Notes: generated by a model not told the origin, from the sequence alone. A stretch of DNA of 64,000 nucleotides from TH-plancto1 sp043777375 (GCA_043777375.1 JAYWHX010000170.1:32838-96837); one strand, 5' to 3'; positions 34,477-43,946 are shown, counted from the first letter of the stretch. Made by a program: numbers and translations.

Positions 34477-37332
34477 TCAATTCTTCAATTCTTCAAGCAA
34501 GGCTTGGTACTGGGCGACCATCTCGGGACCATTCAGGGCCGGAGAGAGGGCGAGAGTCCCCTTGAGCAGCTGATTCGCCTGCTTGGTGAACTCAGCGCCC
34601 GCCTTCGCGTCCGAAGAATTCCGCGCCTGACCCGCGAGGCACGCTGCGGTGTTATAGATGATTTCGTAATAGGCCGGGGGCTTCTTGGCGGATCTCTGGA
34701 AGGCGGCCCTGAGCTTGGCCCAGGCGGCAGTCGCTTCTGCCCATTTCGCGGGCGTGTCTTCGGCCATCCCCTGTAAGATGCGAGCGCGTTCAATCTGTGG
34801 ATCGAGCGCGGTGGGCACTGCCTTGATCAGAGCGTCAACCTGTGTCAGCGCCTCGTCATATTGACGATCGGCTCGCAACAGACCAATCAGTGCGGCTTGC
34901 ACCCGAATCAGGGCTTGCCCCGCTTTGGGGTCTTGGCTGGCGTTGGCTTTTCCCGCATCGAGAACACGCTGATACGTCGCTTTCGCGAGATCCTTCTGCC
35001 CCGCTTCAGCGGCGGAATCCCCAATCACGATCAGTTCGGGCAAACTCATCTGTTGCCGGGGAGCGAGCTTTGTCAGAAATCCCCCCAACGCCAGCTTTGA
35101 GGCGTCCGCAGCAGCTTGCGCGGCCGTGATCTCATCCGTCGTCTTATTGGCCGACTCGATCACTTTCGCCAAGTCCTGTTTGTGAGCGTCTCGCAACATG
35201 CGAGCCACAGAAGCCAGCACGAGATTCACCGGGGGTATGTCTTGTCCCAGTTGGAGGAGAAGTTCGCCGCTCGCCTGCGCTCCCGCCATGTTCTTGTTGG
35301 CAGCATGGGCTCGGACCGCTGCGACCAGGGTCCGCAACTGGGGCATGTCGAGTGATGCGGGATTCGACTCGCGAATCTTGGCTTCCAGTGGCAGCAGCTG
35401 TTCAATGGCCAGTTGGGGCTGCCCGCCTTCCAGATGCAATTCGCCGAGAGACAATCGACACTCATTGACGACGGCCTCATCAGCGGGGTTTGTGGATTGG
35501 CTGGCAGCTGCCAGGGCTTGCTCGAAGAGAGCCTGAGCCTGCGTTCGATGCTGTGTCGCTGCCTCATCGATTTGCTTGGCCTGCTTAGCGGCGACGTACA
35601 GACGCCAATGAGTCTGGGCAGACAAACTCAGTGACTGACTGAAGCGGTCCGACGCAGGGTTCACTTTTTCGAAGGCCGCAATGGCCCCCGGCAAATCACT
35701 CTTCACCATCTTCAAACGACCGAGTGCAATGCGAGCATCATCTGACTCAGCTCGGTTCGGCCACGTCAGGATCGTGTATTCGACGATGCCATTGAGCTGT
35801 GTTTCGGCGGCGGCGCGATCCGCCGCAGTCGAGCATTCGGCCAAAGCGGCATTGATTGCCAGGACAGCGGTCGCCGGAGCCAGTTTCGCAGTCGGCTTTT
35901 CGCGGGCAAACTTGTCCGCAATCGCAAACGCCCCCGCAGGATCGCCCGACTGCAGCTTGGCAAACGCCAAGTGGTACTGCACGGACGCCAGACGGTCCTG
36001 ATTCTTCTCCTGATCCTGCAGTTCAATGGCGCGTTCATACGCAGCGACCGCTTCCTTGTACTCTCGGTTCGCAGCTGCGGAATCGGCGAGGGCGACCGCC
36101 TCGTCAAAAGTCTGCGCTTCCATCGATTCGCCACCGGCCGCTTTGGCATGCGCCCGGTACAGCAGGATCGCTTCGTTTTGGGAGGAACTAGTCACTTTGA
36201 TAATGTCGCGCAGACCTTTGACGACCTTGGTCATCGTCTTACTCTTCTCTTCGTCGGGCTGCGTGGCAGCCTCGGCAATGTATGCCTTGGCGACCTCGAC
36301 GACGACCCCGTAGTACGGGTCCGTTTTGCGCTGACTGTTCTCATCCAGCCAGGCGTTGGCTTCAAAGAACAAGTCCTTGCGACGCCCCAGCTGATTCAGC
36401 AGCCGGACTCGTTGCAGGAAATTCTCTGCATAGAACGTCGCTAGCAGCGGGTTCAGATCCTGTCCCTCTCCGGCTTCATTTCCGGTGACTTCGTCATAGA
36501 TGTCGAGAGCCTTGTCGGACTTGCCGAGAAGCTCATTGACCCGCCCGGTCCAATAGTGAGCGAGGAGTCCTGGCAGCAGCCCGCGATAGCCCTGCCAGAT
36601 CGAGTCCAGTGACTTGTCAGCCTTGTTGAGCAGCGGGATCACATCCGCGTGCTTGGGATCGGAGTAGGTCTGTGAAACGTGGTAATCGACCATTGCCAGA
36701 TTAAAACGAGAGTTCAACCAGTCGTCTTCGGCCTGCGCCAATTGCTCTGCTTGTCGTTTCTTGGACAAGCGTGCTTTCACCGTGCGGGCCTCGGCCTCGC
36801 CCTCCCCTTTCTGGGAAAGAGAGTCGTAACGACCTTTGAAGAGCTGAACCGCCTGCTCAAATCGAGGGCGAGCTTCCTCAAAGGCTGTCTTCGCCTGCGT
36901 CAGCAACAGCTCCTTGCGTTTCGCATCTTTCTGAATCGACGCCTGTTTCAGGCTCGTGTTCCCGAGTGATAGCGACAGCACGCCATAGGTATCAAATGCG
37001 TACGCCGCCTGTGCATGTGTGGCATGTTCCTTGAGGAATTTGTCGAGCTGGTTGCGGGTGTCGACTCGCAAGCGGTCCGCTTCGTCCACGTTTTCTGAAT
37101 TCTGAGCAGCCAACTGCATACAGCGAGCGAGTTCCAGATCGTAAGTCTCGACGAGATCAACTGGGATCTTTTCAGCTTTTTCGAGCCCCTTTAAATACAG
37201 GACCCCCATGTCGCCCAAACCTTGCTTCCGCAGTCCCTCGACAAACTCCATGTGCAGTTCAGCTGCCGGGAGTGGCAGGCAGCTGACCAGAATTAAGGCG
37301 ACGAACCACAGCGATCCAAGACGACGACTCAT
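34477..37332 (-). CDS. Large exported TPR-rich protein of the ExbBD operon
   Basis: A 951-residue protein with a signal peptide (MSRRLGSLWFVALILVSCLPLPAAEL). The body is helical, with repeated TPR-like pairs (ANREYKEAVAAYERAIELQ, YHLAFAKLQSGDPAGAFAIAD, SLGELHLEGGQPQLAIEQL, DRQYDEALTQVDALIKAVP) from about residue 180 to 940. It should be periplasmic, acting as a protein-interaction scaffold. It is the last gene of a minus-strand operon with ExbB, two ExbD proteins, a two-TM protein and a membrane-tethered toroid protein, 155 bases after the latter. That context suggests it receives mechanical energy or cargo from the ExbBD motor. Confidence 0.85.
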   Translation of the reverse strand: MSRRLGSLWFVALILVSCLPLPAAELHMEFVEGLRKQGLGDMGVLYLKGLEKAEKIPVDLVETYDLELARCMQLAAQNSENVDEADRLRVDTRNQLDKFLKEHATHAQAAYAFDTYGVLSLSLGNTSLKQASIQKDAKRKELLLTQAKTAFEEARPRFEQAVQLFKGRYDSLSQKGEGEAEARTVKARLSKKRQAEQLAQAEDDWLNSRFNLAMVDYHVSQTYSDPKHADVIPLLNKADKSLDSIWQGYRGLLPGLLAHYWTGRVNELLGKSDKALDIYDEVTGNEAGEGQDLNPLLATFYAENFLQRVRLLNQLGRRKDLFFEANAWLDENSQRKTDPYYGVVVEVAKAYIAEAATQPDEEKSKTMTKVVKGLRDIIKVTSSSQNEAILLYRAHAKAAGGESMEAQTFDEAVALADSAAANREYKEAVAAYERAIELQDQEKNQDRLASVQYHLAFAKLQSGDPAGAFAIADKFAREKPTAKLAPATAVLAINAALAECSTAADRAAAETQLNGIVEYTILTWPNRAESDDARIALGRLKMVKSDLPGAIAAFEKVNPASDRFSQSLSLSAQTHWRLYVAAKQAKQIDEAATQHRTQAQALFEQALAAASQSTNPADEAVVNECRLSLGELHLEGGQPQLAIEQLLPLEAKIRESNPASLDMPQLRTLVAAVRAHAANKNMAGAQASGELLLQLGQDIPPVNLVLASVARMLRDAHKQDLAKVIESANKTTDEITAAQAAADASKLALGGFLTKLAPRQQMSLPELIVIGDSAAEAGQKDLAKATYQRVLDAGKANASQDPKAGQALIRVQAALIGLLRADRQYDEALTQVDALIKAVPTALDPQIERARILQGMAEDTPAKWAEATAAWAKLRAAFQRSAKKPPAYYEIIYNTAACLAGQARNSSDAKAGAEFTKQANQLLKGTLALSPALNGPEMVAQYQALLEELKN

Positions 37333-37487
37333 CGACAGTTCCTCAATGGCGCAGATGCAACCCGAGTGGGATGGATGAAGTGTGGCTGATTTCTCAGAAA
37401 TCGGTAGTGCGCCGCAGTGCCAAAGTCGATGCTGCGAGGGAGAGGCTCCTGCCGCCCCGCTGCTGGGACTGGCATGAGGTTATCCAC

Positions 37488-39125
37488 TTACTTCACATCG
37501 AACTTTGGCTTCTCCATCTCCTCTTCCTTCTCGCCCGTCTTGTCCAACTTGTACAGCGGCAGGAACCGGTAATAGACCTCCAAGCTCAGCGTGTTCACCG
37601 AAGTGATCAGCAGCCGCCCCCCTTCATCGGCCCATGTGTCTTTCGTCGGCAGTTCCGGATTCCAGCTGCCTGCTGCACAGCCTTCCTTTTCTTGAGTCTC
37701 GATAATGTAACGGCGCGTCGCGCGGTTCCATTCATCCCACTCGGCCCCCGGGAGATTGTGCATGACCTGCGTGGCGTAATAAAAGTAGTAGGAGTTCCGC
37801 TCCCCCTTTCCGGGAAGGTTCTGCATCATGTACTGCATCCCCTCCATCATTCCCGGATCAGTCCGCTTCGTTCCCAGAAACTGCTTACTAAGCAGGCCGA
37901 CAGCCGTCATCGCCGGTGTGGGTCCCGATTCTGCCATGTAGCAGGACAGACCGCCCGATGTTCCCTTGCTGACGATTTTCAGGAACTTCTGAGCTTTCGT
38001 CAGGACGTCGGGCGGAACATCCAGGCCCGACATCTTGGCACTCTTGAGCGCCATCAACTGCCAGCCAGCTACTGACAAGTCTCCCGCCGTGAGCGCTCCT
38101 CCAGGCACGTAGTAGTGCCAGCCACCAATCTCGGGATGCTGTGCCCGGCAGATGTATTCGATGGCTTTCTGAGCGGGAAGCCGCAGGCGCTGATCCTTCG
38201 TCATGCCGTAGGCTTCGCAGAGCACAATCGTGGCCACACCCTGTGCGTACATCGATTGGACACCCGCCTGAAGATTTCCATCAGGCTTAGCAATGCGGCC
38301 CATGTATTCGATGCCATCGGCGATCGTCTTTTGGTAGGGCCCCTTCGATTTATGAGTCTGCCCAGCTGCTAAATATGGCAGGAGCGCAAACGCAGTCGCA
38401 CCCGCGCTCGAAGCATTCTTTCCATCGCATGTACAACTGCTGTCCTTGCAGTGACGCGAGTGGCCATCAAAGCTCCAGGAACCGTCCGGATTCTGGTGCC
38501 GGGCCAGCCAGTTGAGTCCGCCGCCGACCGCTCGTTCGGTTCCCTTCGTTCCACCAGATGAGCCGACCATCGCTTGCCGCGAGCCGGTGCCGCGTCCGCC
38601 GAACCCCTCGCCGGAACCGCCCTTCCCCGCGTTGACGCCCGTTCCGACACCCGTGCCCACTCCTCCCGCTCCGGTCACAGCTGCGCCCGCGCCCGTGGCA
38701 CTGACCGTGAAGCCGCCGAGCCCGCCAAAGTCGCTGTCGGTTGCCGAAGCCACGCCACCGCCCGATTCCGAGAAGCTCGCCGAATCGTCGTTGAACTGGG
38801 CGTCTTGAGCGATGTCCGGAGCCTCCGACATCATCAAGGATTCTGTGGACAGTTCGGTGACCTCCAAAGGTGCGTTCGTCATCTCGAACTGCGTGAGATC
38901 GGACTCCGGAATGGCGGTGTCCATCACGGATTCAAACAACGGCACCTCGCCGTTGTTCATCACAGCTGTGACTGTCCCGGCGAGCAAGCCGACGAGTCCC
39001 AGTCCGAGAACATGGAACATAATGGCCATGCCCCACCACTTCGCCTGCTCTTTGACCCAGGCTTGGGCGGATACGAGAAACTTGTTGACAAGTGGATTGG
39101 TCGATGACGGAGTTGGTAAAGACAT
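37488..39125 (-). CDS. Membrane-tethered protein with terpene-cyclase/prenyltransferase-fold domain
   Basis: The ATG at 39125 has AGGGGAG eight bases upstream; a longer frame to 39203 lacks one. The 545-residue product has one N-terminal TM helix (WWGMAIMFHVLGLGLVGLLAG, residues about 28-50), an acidic then Gly-rich linker to about 185 (GGVGTGVGTGVNAGKGG), and from about 200 an alpha-alpha toroid domain with LNWLARHQNPDGSWSF, AIEYICRAQHPEIGGWHY and RYIIETQEKEGCAAGSWN. Single TM plus long flexible linker plus globular domain in an ExbBD operon mirrors TonB architecture, with the toroid in the place of the TonB C-terminal domain (inference). No DxDD catalytic motif is seen. Confidence 0.85.
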   Translation of the reverse strand: MSLPTPSSTNPLVNKFLVSAQAWVKEQAKWWGMAIMFHVLGLGLVGLLAGTVTAVMNNGEVPLFESVMDTAIPESDLTQFEMTNAPLEVTELSTESLMMSEAPDIAQDAQFNDDSASFSESGGGVASATDSDFGGLGGFTVSATGAGAAVTGAGGVGTGVGTGVNAGKGGSGEGFGGRGTGSRQAMVGSSGGTKGTERAVGGGLNWLARHQNPDGSWSFDGHSRHCKDSSCTCDGKNASSAGATAFALLPYLAAGQTHKSKGPYQKTIADGIEYMGRIAKPDGNLQAGVQSMYAQGVATIVLCEAYGMTKDQRLRLPAQKAIEYICRAQHPEIGGWHYYVPGGALTAGDLSVAGWQLMALKSAKMSGLDVPPDVLTKAQKFLKIVSKGTSGGLSCYMAESGPTPAMTAVGLLSKQFLGTKRTDPGMMEGMQYMMQNLPGKGERNSYYFYYATQVMHNLPGAEWDEWNRATRRYIIETQEKEGCAAGSWNPELPTKDTWADEGGRLLITSVNTLSLEVYYRFLPLYKLDKTGEKEEEMEKPKFDVK

Positions 39126-39199
39126 CCGGATAACTCCCCTGCTGAATGCGGGCTGCGAATGCAAAGAACGATAAATTCTCACCGATGTGGACTGTCGAG

Positions 39200-40159
39200 T
39201 CAATCAGGAGGTTTGGAATCTGACGCATTTCGCAGTGCATCCGGAGGCACTCCCGCCTCCAGATCACCCAAAAATGCGTCCACTGTGGCCTCATCGATCA
39301 TGGGCATGCGCGGTGTCGCAGGCCGCATCTTCGCCCACCACTGCACGGCCAGCACCAATCCGACCAGAACGCAGACGATGCCCACAATCCACTTGATGCT
39401 CAGCCCCTTCTCGGGGAGGCTCTGGATCGCAGCTGCCTCGTCGTAGATCATCCGTCCGATCAGCAGCGGAGCCGACCGTTTGGTCCCCGTCGCGTCTTCA
39501 TAGGCCAGCTTCTTCAGAAAGAACCCCACAAAGCGGGCGTCCATGAAGACAGTGGGTTTGACTTCGATTCCCGGCGGAACATCGACAAAGACCACACAGT
39601 ACGGAAATGTCTGCGAATCTTCGGTCGGCCCCCACGCTTCGTAAACCCGTTTGACCTCTGCGGAATTCTGCGGAGCATCATGCTGTAGGATCCGCCGGAC
39701 GTGCAGCTTCACATTGACCAGCGCCCCGCGATGCTTGTCCGGGGCTTGGAACAAGTGAGTAAACAGCAAGTCGCTTCGAGCCTGCTTTTTCAGTTCCTCA
39801 CCCGGCACAGCGTAAGCCCACTTGACCAATCGCCAATACGCGGGCATCTCCTCGGCGGCGAGGGAAGACTGGTCGGAGATGGCTTGCAACTCTTCCTTCA
39901 GAGCGTCAATTTCCTCCGCATCCGTATGGCCTGGATGCTGGACGACCAGTTCGCTCCACGGGGTGGTGAGCGAAACGAACGGAGCGACAGCTGCGGATTC
40001 CTCGGCGGCCTGATCGGCGGCAATCGTCCTCCACGAGGAGGACTTCTTGGACTGCACGTACAGCAGCCCCACAATTCCGAGCAAAAAGATCGCAGAACTG
40101 AGCCGCAACAGCTCGCGCGTCGAGAAGAAGCCGGTCGATCCACCTGGCGTGGGACGCAT
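39200..40159 (-). CDS. Two-TM protein of the ExbBD operon
   Basis: A 319-residue protein with a TM helix near the N-terminus (LLRLSSAIFLLGIVGLLYVQ, about 18-37), a large central region of about 200 residues presumably in the periplasm (EVKPTVFMDARFVGFFLKKLAYE, SAPLLIGRMIYDE), and a second TM helix near 255-275 (IKWIVGIVCVLVGLVLAVQWW), then an acidic cytoplasmic tail. I recognise no named family. The gene begins two bases after the ExbD2 stop and ends 74 bases before the toroid gene, so it belongs to the same transcript and probably to the same membrane complex. Confidence 0.8.
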   Translation of the reverse strand: MRPTPGGSTGFFSTRELLRLSSAIFLLGIVGLLYVQSKKSSSWRTIAADQAAEESAAVAPFVSLTTPWSELVVQHPGHTDAEEIDALKEELQAISDQSSLAAEEMPAYWRLVKWAYAVPGEELKKQARSDLLFTHLFQAPDKHRGALVNVKLHVRRILQHDAPQNSAEVKRVYEAWGPTEDSQTFPYCVVFVDVPPGIEVKPTVFMDARFVGFFLKKLAYEDATGTKRSAPLLIGRMIYDEAAAIQSLPEKGLSIKWIVGIVCVLVGLVLAVQWWAKMRPATPRMPMIDEATVDAFLGDLEAGVPPDALRNASDSKPPD

Positions 40160-40161
40160 GC

Positions 40162-40689
40162 TTACGGTGCTCCAGCCCCTCCTTCGGGGAGTTCCACAAA
40201 GCTCAACTTCGTCAACGATTCACCGTTGGGAAGTTTTTGCCGTGTACAAACATCGAAGATCTTCATCAGTTCATCATACCTCAGCTTGGACCCGATCTGC
40301 AGAATGACCTGCTTAAACGGAGCATCTGGGTCATCCAGGATCACTCGCAACCGGGTTTCCAGTGCCTTAGCCTTGTCCGGGGTGTTCTCCCCCACGGTCC
40401 CCTCGCCCACCGCGAGCGACTGAATGCTCCCATCGGCTTGGGAAAACACGCTAATAATCAGCGACTCGATCCCCTCGACCGGATTCGTGTTGTTCGTGTC
40501 AGCTCCGGCCTGTGCATTGGTCTTCACCATCGCGACCGCTTCAGGCGGTGGCAGACGCAACATGATCTGCCCCTCAGCCGGGTCAGGCTTAAAGGTAAGC
40601 ACGAAAAACGACAACAGCTGGAACGCCATGTCGAGCATGGCGGCCATATTGAGTTTGGCATCGCTCGATTGACTTCGTCGGCGCGGCAT
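40162..40689 (-). CDS. exbD: ExbD/TolR-family biopolymer transport protein 2
   Basis: A 175-residue ExbD/TolR protein. After a basic N-terminus (MPRRRSQSSDAKLN) comes the TM helix MAAMLDMAFQLLSFFVLTF, whose Asp (LD-M-x-F-Q-L) is the proton-carrying residue of the family. The C-terminal periplasmic domain ends with GSKLRYDELMKIFDVCTRQKL, typical of ExbD. It is spaced three bases from the preceding ExbD gene, so translation is coupled. Two different ExbD paralogues in one operon suggest a heteromeric plug dimer in the ExbB pore. Confidence 0.9.
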   Translation of the reverse strand: MPRRRSQSSDAKLNMAAMLDMAFQLLSFFVLTFKPDPAEGQIMLRLPPPEAVAMVKTNAQAGADTNNTNPVEGIESLIISVFSQADGSIQSLAVGEGTVGENTPDKAKALETRLRVILDDPDAPFKQVILQIGSKLRYDELMKIFDVCTRQKLPNGESLTKLSFVELPEGGAGAP

Positions 40690-40692
40690 GAT

Positions 40693-41136
40693 TTACTCCT
40701 TTGCCTTTGCCTTGAGGGCGAACTTGCGATACCCCTTTTTCTGACAGGTTTCGATCACATGATACAAATCCTTGAATCGGGATGACTCGTCCGAACGAAT
40801 CACAATTGTGGTCGGCAATTCCTCTCCCGACTTGATGTCCATCCCTTTGCTCATCGCAGCCATGCGGCTGACTTCCGCTTCAACCGCGATGTAACCTTCG
40901 AGGTTCACTTTTTCCCCATAGACAGTGAGATCGCCAGTTGGCGAGAGATTCAGAATCAGCAACTCCTCTTGCCCGCCAGTGTCCACCGGCATCGCAGAAC
41001 CCACCACTGGCAGCTTGAGCGTCATGTCCAGCGCAGCTGCTTTGAAGTTCAAAACCAGCATAAAAAATGTGATGAGCTGAAAGACCATGTCGAGCATCGG
41101 GGTAAGATCGGCTTCCCCTTCTGATGATCCAGACAT
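40693..41136 (-). CDS. exbD: ExbD/TolR-family biopolymer transport protein 1
   Basis: A 147-residue ExbD/TolR protein with acidic N-terminus (MSGSSEGEADLTP), TM helix MLDMVFQLITFFMLVLNF including the conserved Asp, and a periplasmic domain ending SSRFKDLYHVIETCQKKGYRKFALKAKAKE. Family members sit as a dimer in the ExbB pentamer and transmit proton-driven rotation. It follows the exbB gene by about 76 bases. Confidence 0.9.
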   Translation of the reverse strand: MSGSSEGEADLTPMLDMVFQLITFFMLVLNFKAAALDMTLKLPVVGSAMPVDTGGQEELLILNLSPTGDLTVYGEKVNLEGYIAVEAEVSRMAAMSKGMDIKSGEELPTTIVIRSDESSRFKDLYHVIETCQKKGYRKFALKAKAKE

Positions 41137-41212
41137 GAGATGGCCTTCTGACAGGGAAAAGGAGAGAGGATCGGTTCGAACAGATCAAGGAGTCGGCGAA
41201 AAAGGCGAGCCA

Positions 41213-42049
41213 CTATACTGAAGGCGGTGTCGACTGTGCCTGTGGAGCTGGCCGCTTGGCCATACTGGCGACCTTAGTGACTAGTTCCTCTGCTTTTGTG
41301 AAAGCTTCGTCACTGAGCGCGCTGATCTTGTTTCGAAACAACGCGTGGAAAAAGATCGCAGGCACTGAGAGCAGAACCCCCTCGAACGTGAGAACCAGAG
41401 CCGTCGAGATTTCTCCAGCCACTTCGCTCGCTTTCAGGACCGATCCTTCGCTCATTGCGATTTTGCTGAACGCACCAATCATCCCGAGCAGAGTCCCGAG
41501 CAGCCCAATCATGGGCCCCAGTGTTCCGAGGACCGCAAGCATCGATATTTTGCGATCACCCTCGGAGTGAATGACCTCGAACGTGCGCTCCATTGAACCT
41601 CGGGCTTCCGAAATCCCGGCTGGAAGCTCGGCGATTCCCGCGCGAACCAAGCGGGAGTATTCCGAACCGTCCTCCTTCACAACCGCATATAGCCCCTTCA
41701 GATCCCGCTTCTCCAGTGAGCTCGCACACTGTTCTGTCACAGACGGTGGCATGACCTTGTGGTGACGCAGTTCAGTAAATAAACGAAATGATGTTGACAA
41801 GAAGTAGATTGACAGAACCAGAAGGAACGCTCCGATCCACCCGGAAGTTTCAATCAGCCAGATAATGAAACTCTTAGATTTCGGTGGAGCCTCAGCCTCC
41901 GGAGTTTTCGCCGATGGGGCGACAGCATCAGCGGGAGCTACCGCAGCGGGGGCCGCTGCTTCTTGAGCGATCACCAAATCGCTCGTCAGGCTGTTGCCCG
42001 CAACGAGGCAAAACAGCAGAAAACAACCTCGAACCAGCCATCGTTGCAT
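41213..42049 (-). CDS. exbB: MotA/TolQ/ExbB-family proton channel protein
   Basis: The first gene of the minus-strand operon, 278 residues, with a signal peptide (MQRWLVRGCFLLFCLVAGNSL) and a Pro/Ala-rich periplasmic stretch before the first channel helix, as in long TonB-type ExbB proteins. TM1 is about 68-90 (GWIGAFLLVLSIYFLSTSF). TM2 and TM3 contain the family signatures ISMLAVLGTLGPMIGLLGTLLGMIGAF and LVLTFEGVLLSVPAIFFHALF. With the two ExbD proteins it would form a proton-motive-force-driven motor. No tonB or TonB-dependent receptor is in the window. Confidence 0.92.
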   Translation of the reverse strand: MQRWLVRGCFLLFCLVAGNSLTSDLVIAQEAAAPAAVAPADAVAPSAKTPEAEAPPKSKSFIIWLIETSGWIGAFLLVLSIYFLSTSFRLFTELRHHKVMPPSVTEQCASSLEKRDLKGLYAVVKEDGSEYSRLVRAGIAELPAGISEARGSMERTFEVIHSEGDRKISMLAVLGTLGPMIGLLGTLLGMIGAFSKIAMSEGSVLKASEVAGEISTALVLTFEGVLLSVPAIFFHALFRNKISALSDEAFTKAEELVTKVASMAKRPAPQAQSTPPSV

Positions 42050-42399
42050 CTTCGCTCAGTCCCGTGATGTGGGTCGATCCAGCCGCAGATTTGCGATCGA
42101 CCATCGGTAATGTTGATTGAGATGTGAGAGGACCGAACAACGTAACGGCCTGTTCGTCGAAATGCAACAAATCGGAAAAAGTTGAACGGTGACATTGCTG
42201 AAACACCTCCCGTCGATTCACTGTTGTTGCAAATTCTGCCAATTTCGATACCCTGTCACACTTGCGAATTCGCGACCAGCTGGCCGTTGAGGATGGATCT
42301 CTGCGATTGATCTTTGTGCGGTTCCTGAACTTTCAGGTTCGCGAAGACATCAGGCCCGTCGTCACGGCCTTCTCGTAGAGACGTTCTGAAACATTGGAG
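42050..42399. other. Divergent promoter region of the ExbBD operon and the TPR-alphaCTD gene
   Basis: A 350-base region between divergent start codons. It must contain both promoters, but I see no clear consensus boxes, hairpins or small ORFs with ribosome sites. Confidence 0.4.
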
Positions 42400-43701
42400 A
42401 TGTCGACCTTGGACATTCTTTCGGCGATGAAAGAGAGCCCGTCCTTCGGGCGTGAAGAAGTCAAGCGAGTTCTGGGGGCTGCCATGGGGCCCGGAGCAGC
42501 GGAGTTCCGTCGAGTGGTGGAGGAAGTCCACCGTGATGCTGGCAGCAATCCCTCGCTGAAGGTTCGAGCCGGCATCGGCTACTTCTTCCTCGGTCAACCG
42601 GACCGCGCTGCGGAAGTCTTGGAAGGCTGTAAGGATGGGATGGGGCGTTATTATCGCGGCCAAGCCCTCTCAACTCTGGGTCAGCACGAAGAAGCCGCCA
42701 AGGATTTCGACGAAGCCATCAAGCTCGGCGAAAACAAGGTCGAATGCACCCTCCGCAAGGCGGGTGAAGTGCGTAAGCTCCTGCGGCTCGACGAAGCCGA
42801 ACAAATCATTCGCAGTACCGGATCTGAAGGAGCCCGCCAGGCGGAGTACTCCTACCAGATGGGCTGCGTCATGGCCGATCGCGGCGACACCTACGGAGCA
42901 ATCGAGTACTTCGAGCGGGCCGTGGACATGGACCCGCATCACCAGCGGGCACTGTTCGCTCTCGCTCTTCAGGCCTCACGCCAGGGGAATGATGACGAAG
43001 CGATCCAACTGTACGAACGCTGCCTGTCGAAGCCCCCGTACTACCAGGGTGCTTTGCTGAATCTTGGCCTCCTCTATGAGGACAAAGAGAACTACGGCGC
43101 AGCTCAGTATTGCTTCGAGCGAGTCTTGCGTTACGATCCCAATAACGAGTGGGCACTGCTGTACCTCAAGGATATTGAGGCCACCAGCAGTATGTACTAC
43201 GACGAAGAAACGCTCAAGCAACAGCAGAAGCTGGAGCATCTCCTCAGCCGTCCGGTCACCGACTTCGAACTCTCCGTTCGCAGCCGCAACTGCCTGGCCG
43301 GAATGGACATTCGCTCGCTGGGCGATCTGACCAAGATCAACGAGCCAGACCTGCTGGCGGGCAAGAACTTCGGCGAGACCTCGCTGAAGGAAGTCCGCGA
43401 GCTGATGGCTCTGCACAATCTCAAAATTGGTCAGAACATCACCGAGAAGTCCCGTGATGCATCGCCCGACTTCCGCGATCTCAGCCCCGAAGAGCAGGCC
43501 GTACAGCAGACGCCGATCGGCGATCTCAACCTGTCAGTTCGTAGCCGCAAGTGCATGACTCGCCTGAATATCACCACAGCGGGCGAGCTCTGCTCACGGA
43601 CTCCGGATGAGTTGATGGGGGCCAAGAACTTCGGCGTGACCTCGCTCAACGAAGTCCGGGCCAAGCTCACCGAACTCGGCTTGCGTTTGCGAAACGACTG
43701 A
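42400..43701 (+). CDS. TPR protein with two RNA polymerase alpha-CTD-like domains
   Basis: I use ATG 42400 rather than the TTG at 42394. The 433-residue protein has TPR units from about residue 50 to 265 (YRGQALSTLGQHEEAAKDFDEAI, GDTYGAIEYFERAVDMDP, GLLYEDKENYGAAQYCFERVL). Two helix-hairpin-helix domains like the C-terminal domain of RNA polymerase alpha follow, at about 283-345 (LSVRSRNCLAGM then KNFGETSLKEV) and 370-433 (LSVRSRKCMTRL then KNFGVTSLNEV). Compared with E. coli alpha, both keep the positions of Arg265, Gly296, Ser299 and Glu302; Lys298 is Thr in both, and Asn268 is kept only in the first. Likely cytoplasmic and possibly DNA- or transcription-linked, but this is inferred from fold only. 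Confidence 0.88.
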   Translation: MSTLDILSAMKESPSFGREEVKRVLGAAMGPGAAEFRRVVEEVHRDAGSNPSLKVRAGIGYFFLGQPDRAAEVLEGCKDGMGRYYRGQALSTLGQHEEAAKDFDEAIKLGENKVECTLRKAGEVRKLLRLDEAEQIIRSTGSEGARQAEYSYQMGCVMADRGDTYGAIEYFERAVDMDPHHQRALFALALQASRQGNDDEAIQLYERCLSKPPYYQGALLNLGLLYEDKENYGAAQYCFERVLRYDPNNEWALLYLKDIEATSSMYYDEETLKQQQKLEHLLSRPVTDFELSVRSRNCLAGMDIRSLGDLTKINEPDLLAGKNFGETSLKEVRELMALHNLKIGQNITEKSRDASPDFRDLSPEEQAVQQTPIGDLNLSVRSRKCMTRLNITTAGELCSRTPDELMGAKNFGVTSLNEVRAKLTELGLRLRND

Positions 43702-43730
43702 TTCGTCAGTGGCCCATTTCGATTCCAATC

Positions 43731-43765
43731 ACGGGAGTGTTCGCTTTGCGGACGCTCCCGTTTTC
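43731..43765 (+). terminator. Rho-independent terminator of the TPR-alphaCTD gene
   Basis: ACGGGAG (43731-43737) pairs with CTCCCGT (43755-43761), with an inner GTTCGC/GCGGAC stem and a TTTG loop, followed by TTTT. Confidence 0.8.
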
Positions 43766-43946
43766 ATTGGCTTGAGCGATGTGCCAACGTCGATACCAGA
43801 CTCGGCCACCTCGTGTCAATCAAGCGTGCGTGAGTGTGCCCCATAACCGCCCGCCGCACGATCTATTACACTTGGCAACGCTTCTGGTGTTCTGCTAACT
43901 TTTAAAACGTGCGTGCGTGATATCCACTCAAGAGAGGACGACCGTC

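Noticed and set aside
34097..34480. 127-codon minus-strand frame
   Set aside because: Overlaps the start of the pilin-like gene and has no family signature or ribosome site.
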